A DNA stretch of 10,868 nt, taken from contig SMWS01000065.1 in NCBI GenBank assembly GCA_004356685.1, positions 1 through 10,868 of the forward strand, given 5' to 3'. The position numbers and the translations under genes were made by a program. Under the pieces are notes generated by a model that was given only the letters and a program-made list of their open reading frames with translations, was not told the DNA's origin and did not search any database. Below, piece after piece: positions 6,353 to 10,868 of the stretch; within the stretch, counting starts at the first letter, position 1; every line of letters starts with the position of its first letter. The stretch is from Deltaproteobacteria bacterium. Its GTDB lineage: Bacteria > Desulfobacterota_D > UBA1144 > Nemesobacterales > N074bin48.

Positions 6353-7531
6353 TACCTCATCAAAAATCTTATTAGCCAGCTGCTCTTTTGGCATAACCTC
6401 ATATTCGTGAATATCTCCATAACTATTTAAAATTAGAGCGCTGTTGGTATCAGCAGAAAAGCCTGTATCTTTTTTAGTAACGTCATTTACTACAATCATA
6501 TCCAGGTTTTTTTCTTTAAGCTTATTTTTGGCCTTTTTAACTAAGTTGCTAGTTTCTGCAGCAAAACCTACAAGCAATTTGCCATTTTTATTCTTACCCA
6601 GTTCAAACAGGATATCTTTTGTTTTTTTCAGCTCTAAGTTAAATGCCCCTTTTCTTTTTGATATTTTTTCATCTAAATAATTTTTAGGGCAATAATCACC
6701 CACAGCAGCAGCCTTCACTACTATAGAAGCCCAATCTGCATGCTCTATTACCGCTTCATACATTTGCTGAGCAGATTCTACTAGTACAGTTTTAATTCCG
6801 GGGGGAGCTTCAATATACGTACTACCTGAAACTAAAACAACATCTGCACCTCTTTTCCAGGCAGCACTTGCTACCGCATAACCCATCTTCCCGCTTGAGG
6901 GGTTAGAAATAAATCTTACAGGATCAATGTATTCTCTTGTAGGACCTGCGGTAACCAAAACCTTTTCACCCTTTAAATCATCTGGCGATAAAGTCTTTTC
7001 AATCTCTTGTATTATTATATCGGTATCCGGAAGCCTTCCCTTTCCCTCCCAACCACATGCAAGACTACCTTCAGAAGGCTCTAAAACATTGTATCCATGA
7101 TTTTTTAACTTGTTTATATTATCCTGCACAATGGAGTTATTATACATATTAACATTCATTGCCGGACAAAAAATCACAGGAGAAGTTGTTGCCAATATAA
7201 CTGCGCCGAGCAAATTGTCTGCGATACCTGCACAAGCCTTACCTATCAAAGTAGCCGTGGCTGGAGCTATAACTATCAAATCTGCACTGTCGGCAAGTGT
7301 TATATGACCAATTTCAGATTCTCTTTGCAGATCAAACAGATCTACTGATACCTTATTGTTAGACAAAGTTTGAAAAGTTAGAGGAGTTACAAACTGGCAC
7401 GCATTTTTTGTCATAACAACACTTACATCTGCGCCATTCAGGATAAGTTTTCTTACAAGATCACATGCCTTATAGGCGGCAATTCCGCCGCTTACTCCTA
7501 CAACTATATTTTTGTTATTTATGACTGACAT
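6323..7531 (-). CDS. coaBC: Bifunctional CoaBC: phosphopantothenoylcysteine decarboxylase / phosphopantothenate-cysteine ligase
   Basis: The 402-residue length is typical of the fused enzyme (Dfp) that carries out the second and third steps of coenzyme A synthesis. CoaB, the C-terminal half, joins phosphopantothenate to cysteine using CTP; CoaC, the N-terminal half, decarboxylates the product with FMN. The CoaC half (about 1-185) shows GVSGGIAAYK (12-21), the active-site H76 in EIGHITLADSAD, PAMN with N126 at 123-126, and C159 in the flap ACGWEGKGRL. The CoaB half begins near VLVTAGPTREYIDPVRFISN (191-210), with N210 before PSSGKMG, then KAAAVGDY (273-280) and K289 in DEKISKRKG, the position of the catalytic lysine. 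Start is ATG at 7531, only 4 bp after the stop of the L,D-transpeptidase gene and without a clear Shine-Dalgarno, so it is probably translated by coupling. It is the last gene of the ilvD operon and overlaps the convergent response regulator. Confidence 0.96.
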   Translation of the reverse strand: MSVINNKNIVVGVSGGIAAYKACDLVRKLILNGADVSVVMTKNACQFVTPLTFQTLSNNKVSVDLFDLQRESEIGHITLADSADLIVIAPATATLIGKACAGIADNLLGAVILATTSPVIFCPAMNVNMYNNSIVQDNINKLKNHGYNVLEPSEGSLACGWEGKGRLPDTDIIIQEIEKTLSPDDLKGEKVLVTAGPTREYIDPVRFISNPSSGKMGYAVASAAWKRGADVVLVSGSTYIEAPPGIKTVLVESAQQMYEAVIEHADWASIVVKAAAVGDYCPKNYLDEKISKRKGAFNLELKKTKDILFELGKNKNGKLLVGFAAETSNLVKKAKNKLKEKNLDMIVVNDVTKKDTGFSADTNSALILNSYGDIHEYEVMPKEQLANKIFDEVLEFKLRTSG

Positions 7532-7535
7532 CAGT

Positions 7536-8444
7536 TTACATTAGCTTATTTATTTTAGTTATGTTTATTGGTATACCCTGTTTTTTTTCTACAGCTTGGC
7601 TTATCTTTGAATAATCAACCTTTTTTTCTAAATTAAGTATTTTTATCTTTTTATTAATAATATACCCTAAATCCTGATAAAAATTATAAACATCTTCATG
7701 TACCTCTAAATAAATCATATCCTCGGCTAATGCTATTTTTACCGGCTCATAAATAATTTCTCCATAAGTATTAATCTGCACTTCATTGAAAAACTTTTTA
7801 GCATGCCAGGGGTAAAGCCTCATGCAGCCGTGGCTGAGCGGTTTTCCAATTGACATAGGTTGATTGGTGCTATGTATTCCTATATGAGGAATATCGAGTC
7901 CGATCCACATGTCACCAAGAGGGTTTAGGGGGCCTGCCGGGATAATCTCTCTGCTAATACTAAGTTTATTTGCCATTTCTTTTGGCATGTACCATACAGG
8001 ATTCCTAATTTTATTTTTAATTCGAAATTCTCCGGTAGGAGTACGCCAGGTTTTAAGCCCAATTGCTACAGGCAAAACATCTCTCAGTTCGTCTTTATCA
8101 AATATATACATTCTATACTCAGGAAGGTTTATCAGTATCCCGCTTTTGATTCTCTTTGGAACTATTACTCTGGATGAAACTAAAAGCTTCTTACCAATAT
8201 TAATAATATTGGGATCTTTTATTGAATTTGCAGTTTGCAAAAAGGGAAATGACACGTCATGATCTTTAGCTATTTTATAAAGATAATCGCCTTTGCCAAC
8301 TGTATAATATTTATCCTCCCAGGCTAAATATGGGCCGCTTATTTCCTGTGCATGAGCCTGAGATTCATTGAGAAATACGAAAATAGCATATATATAAATT
8401 AAGAGTACAAAAAACTTCCCCGGATAATTTTCTACTATTTTTAT
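7536..8444 (-). CDS. Exported LysM / YkuD L,D-transpeptidase, apparent non-canonical ATA start
   Basis: A periplasmic peptidoglycan cross-linking enzyme of the ErfK/YkuD family. From the ATA at 8444 the frame gives 302 residues. Residues 2-32 are a signal peptide (Lys-bearing N-region, core FFVLLIYIYAIFVFL, cleavage after AHA at 30-32). Residues about 46-89 are a LysM domain (YYTVGKGDYLYKIAKDHDV, ending NIGKKLLV) for peptidoglycan binding. The YkuD catalytic domain follows, with H191 in HIGIHSTNQP and the nucleophile C207 in SHGCMRLYPW. An alternative GTG start at 8255 would remove the signal peptide and the first part of LysM, leaving a cytoplasmic enzyme, and has no Shine-Dalgarno. Upstream, the frame contains no ATG, GTG or TTG before the ilvD stop (TAG at 8456-8454, same frame). 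ATA sits 6 nt after AGGAG, ideal spacing. The family is certain; the start codon is an inference and could instead hide a sequence error. Gene lies 9 bp downstream of ilvD. Confidence 0.85.
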   Translation of the reverse strand: MKIVENYPGKFFVLLIYIYAIFVFLNESQAHAQEISGPYLAWEDKYYTVGKGDYLYKIAKDHDVSFPFLQTANSIKDPNIINIGKKLLVSSRVIVPKRIKSGILINLPEYRMYIFDKDELRDVLPVAIGLKTWRTPTGEFRIKNKIRNPVWYMPKEMANKLSISREIIPAGPLNPLGDMWIGLDIPHIGIHSTNQPMSIGKPLSHGCMRLYPWHAKKFFNEVQINTYGEIIYEPVKIALAEDMIYLEVHEDVYNFYQDLGYIINKKIKILNLEKKVDYSKISQAVEKKQGIPINITKINKLM

Positions 8445-8450
8445 AAAATG

Positions 8451-8455
8451 CTCCT
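8451..8455 (-). promoter_or_regulatory. Shine-Dalgarno of the L,D-transpeptidase, overlapping the ilvD stop
   Basis: AGGAG reads from 8455 to 8451 on the minus strand and shares two bases with the ilvD stop TAG (8456-8454). Six nucleotides separate it from the in-frame ATA at 8444. This site decides the start of the transpeptidase: it sits just where the signal peptide begins, whereas the GTG at 8255 has no such site. The overlap also suggests that ribosomes ending ilvD restart here. Confidence 0.6.
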
Positions 8456-10157
8456 ATAGGTTCCTATCAGTAACTGCGCCGTTTGAAGCTGAGGAAACCA
8501 GCTTTGCATATTTAGCAAGCACGCCGGATGTAGCCTTTGGCCTGGGTTTTTTCCAGGCAGAAAGCCTTCTTTTGATTTCAGCAGCAGATACTTTTAAATC
8601 AATCTTTGCGCCTTTTGCATCAATTGTAATTTCGTCCCCGTTTTTTACTACAGCAATAACCCCTCCATCAATAGCTTCGGGGGTAATATGTCCGACTACA
8701 AAACCATGAGTACCCCCTGAAAATCGTCCGTCTGTTATGAGAGCAACGTCATTTCCAAGCCCCCTTCCCGTAATAGCAGACGTCGGGCTCAGCATTTCTC
8801 TCATACCGGGCCCGCCCCTTGGCCCTTCATATCTTATAACTATGACATGCCCCTTTTTTACTCTGCCATTTAATATAGCCTTCAGGCAAGACTCTTCGGA
8901 GTCAAAGACTATCGCTTTTCCGGAAAAAGACAGTCCTTCTTTGCCGGTTATCTTTGCTACTCCTCCTTCGGAAGCAAGATTGCCCCTCAGAATTACAATA
9001 TGGCTATTTTCTTTAATCGGATTTTTGAAAGAGCGAACAATATCCTGGGGCTTTGGATAAGGCTTAACTCCTCTTAAATTCTCTTTTACGGTTTTTCCTG
9101 TGACCGTCAGGCAGTCTCCATGTATTAACCCTTTACCTAAAAGCATTTTTAAAAGCGGGGTAAGTCCACCCAGTTTGCAAAAATCGGCCATCATATACTT
9201 TCCACTTGGCTTGAGATCGGCGAGCACCGGCACTTTTTTCCCGATCCTTGTAAAATCATCAATTGTAAGTTTTATACCCATAGCATCAGCCATAGCCAGT
9301 AAATGCAATACAGCATTTGTAGAGCCCCCAAGAGTAGTAACAACCGTAATCGCATTTTCAAATGCCTTTTTTGTCATAATATCACTTGGTTTTATTCCTT
9401 GTTTGATGAGATTTACAACCGCTCTTCCAGCATTATAACAATCTGTTGATTTGTCTTTTGATATAGCAGCCTGAGCAGAGCTATTGGGAAGGCTCATTCC
9501 AAGCGCTTCAATAGCTGACGCCATGGTGTTAGCCGTATACATCCCTCCGCAGGAGCCAGCTCCCGGAATTGCGCAGGATTCTATATTCTTTAGTTCTCTG
9601 TCTGAAATTTCTTTGCTTGCATGTGAGCCTACTGCCTCAAAAACAGAAACAACATCCACGTCTCTTCCTTTATAATTTCCCGGCATAATAGTGCCGCCAT
9701 AAACAAATACGGCAGGTCTGTTAAGCCTTGAAATGGCTATCAAACACCCGGGCATGTTTTTGTCACACCCGCCTACTGCAACCAGGCCATCAAAGCCTTC
9801 AGCACCTGAAACAGTTTCAATCGAGTCCGCTATAACTTCTCTTGAAACAAGAGAATAACGCATACCGGGCGTACCCATAGAAATTCCGTCTGAAACTGTG
9901 ATTGTGTTAAAAATGACCGATTTACCGCCCGAACTATTCACTCCTCTGCCCGCCTGATCTGCAAGCAGATTGATGTGCATGTTGCAGGGAGTCACCATAC
10001 TCCAGGTAGATGCAATCCCAATAACAGACCTTGTAAAATCCCTATCTTTAAAACCCACAGCCCTCAACATGGAGCGGTTAGGCGCTCTATCCGGACCATC
10101 AACTACTACTGAAGAGAACTTTCTTGTATCAGCTTTTACATTCGTTTTCTTTTTCAA
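8454..10157 (-). CDS. ilvD: Dihydroxy-acid dehydratase IlvD
   Basis: The 567-residue protein matches the normal length of this iron-sulfur dehydratase, which turns 2,3-dihydroxy-isovalerate and 2,3-dihydroxy-3-methylvalerate into the 2-keto acids of valine/leucine (and pantothenate) and isoleucine synthesis. The three cluster cysteines are visible: C58 in TPCNMHINLL, C131 in GGCDKNMPGC, and C203 in PGAGSCGGMYTANTM. Other family blocks are VSDGISMGTPGMRYSL (88-103), GGSTNAVLHLLAMADAMG in the middle, GPRGGPGMREMLSPTSAI and GRFSGGTHGFVVGHITPEA near the C-terminus. The start is TTG at 10157, chosen because GGAGG lies 6 nt before it; a nearby ATG 13 nt upstream is out of frame. It is first in an operon with the L,D-transpeptidase and coaBC. 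Its sequence is visibly richer in G+C than the efflux genes (sampled 60-base rows reach 50% or more versus about 30%), perhaps reflecting Gly/Pro/Ala-rich conserved blocks or strong expression. Confidence 0.97.
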   Translation of the reverse strand: MKKKTNVKADTRKFSSVVVDGPDRAPNRSMLRAVGFKDRDFTRSVIGIASTWSMVTPCNMHINLLADQAGRGVNSSGGKSVIFNTITVSDGISMGTPGMRYSLVSREVIADSIETVSGAEGFDGLVAVGGCDKNMPGCLIAISRLNRPAVFVYGGTIMPGNYKGRDVDVVSVFEAVGSHASKEISDRELKNIESCAIPGAGSCGGMYTANTMASAIEALGMSLPNSSAQAAISKDKSTDCYNAGRAVVNLIKQGIKPSDIMTKKAFENAITVVTTLGGSTNAVLHLLAMADAMGIKLTIDDFTRIGKKVPVLADLKPSGKYMMADFCKLGGLTPLLKMLLGKGLIHGDCLTVTGKTVKENLRGVKPYPKPQDIVRSFKNPIKENSHIVILRGNLASEGGVAKITGKEGLSFSGKAIVFDSEESCLKAILNGRVKKGHVIVIRYEGPRGGPGMREMLSPTSAITGRGLGNDVALITDGRFSGGTHGFVVGHITPEAIDGGVIAVVKNGDEITIDAKGAKIDLKVSAAEIKRRLSAWKKPRPKATSGVLAKYAKLVSSASNGAVTDRNL

Positions 10158-10163
10158 TTAATT

Positions 10164-10168
10164 CCTCC
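10164..10168 (-). promoter_or_regulatory. Shine-Dalgarno deciding the TTG start of ilvD
   Basis: GGAGG reads from 10168 to 10164 on the minus strand, 6 nt before the TTG at 10157. The competing ATG at 10170 overlaps this site and opens a different frame that soon stops, so TTG is the start. Confidence 0.7.
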
Positions 10169-10190
10169 ATTCAAAATCAAAGTTTATTAA

Positions 10191-10219
10191 ATTATTCGTA
10201 CTTCATTTTTTATTGTCAA
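10191..10219 (-). promoter_or_regulatory. Strong sigma70-type promoter of the ilvD - L,D-transpeptidase - coaBC operon
   Basis: On the minus strand a perfect -35 TTGACA (10219-10214) and a -10 AATAAT (10196-10191, five of six) are separated by exactly 17 nt. Transcription would begin near 10184, giving a leader of about 27 nt. That leader is too short for a branched-chain amino-acid attenuator or a riboswitch, so any control would act at initiation. Confidence 0.7.
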
Positions 10220-10306
10220 TTTGGTTATTATCATAAACTAAAACTTATTAGAAACTAAATTGCCATTTATTACATCATATATATTAGTGGTAATAAAGGG
10301 ATTTAT

Positions 10307-10335
10307 TTTAGATCATAAAAGTAGTAAACTATAGT
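10307..10335 (+). promoter_or_regulatory. Possible promoter of the small membrane protein gene
   Basis: TTTAGA (10307-10312, four of six) and TATAGT (10330-10335, five of six) have a 17-nt spacer. They would start transcription near 10342, immediately ahead of the AGGAGG ribosome site at 10349-10354. The match is decent, in an AT-rich stretch. Confidence 0.4.
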
Positions 10336-10359
10336 TATAAACGGAAAGAGGAGGCAGAT

Positions 10360-10815
10360 ATGAGATTAATTATAGACACGATGCTTTCCGGAATCATTGG
10401 CACCGCTGGTATGACTCTTGTAATGTGGGCAATTACAAAGTCAGGAATTGCGCATGCAGATATGATAAGAGCTATTGGGAGTATATTTACTCGCTCTTAC
10501 AAGGATTCAGTCACCCTCGGGATTATTATCCATTTTGGAGTGGGGATAATAATTGCTTTTTTCTATGTAATCATTATAAGCATTCTAACTCCGGCCTCAA
10601 CAATTAAAACAGTGGGTGCTGGTGCGATGATAGGCTTGTTTCATGGCGTAGTATTTAGTTTTCTTCTGGTTGTAACTGTGGCTGAACACCACCCTTTAGA
10701 ACAATTTAGGTCTGTAGGTTCAGAAGTAGCAGTAGCCCATCTTGCAGGTCATATCGTTTATGGACTGCTGGTAGGAATAGTAGTTGGACTTACAGGAGTA
10801 AGAATTACTTTATAG
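10360..10815 (+). CDS. Small four-helix histidine-rich membrane protein, function unknown
   Basis: The 151 residues contain four hydrophobic segments, at about 5-26, 52-78, 84-107 and 124-147, so this is an integral membrane protein. Histidines are placed in or beside the helices: H58 in helix 2, H95 in helix 3, H110-H111 in the following loop, H127 and H131 in helix 4, plus H32 in the first loop. Motifs that may be conserved are IAHADMIRAIGSIF (30-43), GLFHGVVFSF (92-101), VAEHHPLE (107-114) and HLAGHIVYGLLVG (127-139). The layout reminds me of small uncharacterised families such as DUF6789 or YagU-like proteins, but this is recollection without a search. The start is ATG with a strong Shine-Dalgarno AGGAGG at 10349-10354 and a 5-nt spacer. 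It is divergent from ilvD across 202 bp holding promoters for both. The 53 bases after its stop hold no recognisable terminator or gene. Confidence 0.8.
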   Translation: MRLIIDTMLSGIIGTAGMTLVMWAITKSGIAHADMIRAIGSIFTRSYKDSVTLGIIIHFGVGIIIAFFYVIIISILTPASTIKTVGAGAMIGLFHGVVFSFLLVVTVAEHHPLEQFRSVGSEVAVAHLAGHIVYGLLVGIVVGLTGVRITL

Positions 10816-10868
10816 ACCGGTGGGCAGATCAATAAAAGCTGTTTCTATATGAAATTTTTTACTCACTA

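Noticed and set aside
7909..8262. Plus-strand 117-codon open frame opposite the L,D-transpeptidase
   Set aside because: Lies wholly antisense to a gene with clear LysM and YkuD motifs; its hydrophobic look follows from complementing that gene.
8454..8456. Read-through of the ilvD TAG to make an IlvD-transpeptidase fusion, or reassigned TAG
   Set aside because: Other genes here end in TAG, and a fusion would place a signal peptide in the middle of a cytosolic enzyme. Restart at the overlapping Shine-Dalgarno is simpler.

Overview
The window comes from an AT-rich bacterium with a Gram-negative type envelope. The evidence is an RND tripartite-efflux pair and an exported LysM/YkuD L,D-transpeptidase. 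HU, CoaBC and IlvD are ordinary bacterial housekeeping proteins. TAA, TAG and TGA all end genes here, so the standard bacterial code applies. I cannot place the organism further; a deltaproteobacterium-like or related deep-branching Gram-negative is a guess from protein flavour only. There are no RNA genes, CRISPR arrays, insertion sequences or phage genes that I can see.

Layout. (1) Positions 1-165, minus strand: the first 55 codons of a ribbon-helix-helix regulator or antitoxin that runs off the left edge, preceded by a two-copy AT-rich direct repeat. (2) 324-4560, minus strand: an RND efflux operon, membrane fusion protein first and inner-membrane pump second. Its promoter is covered by a perfect 34-bp palindrome that looks like an operator. 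No TolC-type outer-membrane gene and no adjacent regulator are present. (3) 4818-6352, plus strand: an HU-type nucleoid protein, then two stand-alone receiver-domain response regulators, about 48% identical to each other and separated by a spacer with a 38-bp near-perfect inverted repeat. (4) 6323-10157, minus strand: a tight ilvD - L,D-transpeptidase - coaBC operon behind a very good sigma70-type promoter, ending in a 30-bp convergent overlap with the second response regulator. (5) 10360-10815, plus strand: a small four-helix, histidine-rich membrane protein divergent from ilvD.

How the parts work together. The efflux pair exports toxic or self-made compounds and is probably repressed through the palindrome. 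IlvD makes 2-keto acids for Val/Leu/Ile and also for pantothenate. CoaBC uses pantothenate-derived intermediates to make CoA, so two of the three operon genes share a pathway logic; the L,D-transpeptidase between them is an envelope enzyme. The two receiver-only proteins have no output domain and no kinase nearby, so they must take part in phosphorelay or protein-protein signalling encoded elsewhere.

The most useful correction concerns the L,D-transpeptidase. The obvious GTG start at 8255 cuts through a LysM domain. The open frame continues upstream through the rest of LysM and a good signal peptide to a Shine-Dalgarno sequence that overlaps the ilvD stop, but the only start candidate there is a non-canonical ATA. 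Apart from this and the operator and repeat structures, the region looks like ordinary chromosome; I found no convincing new multi-gene system.
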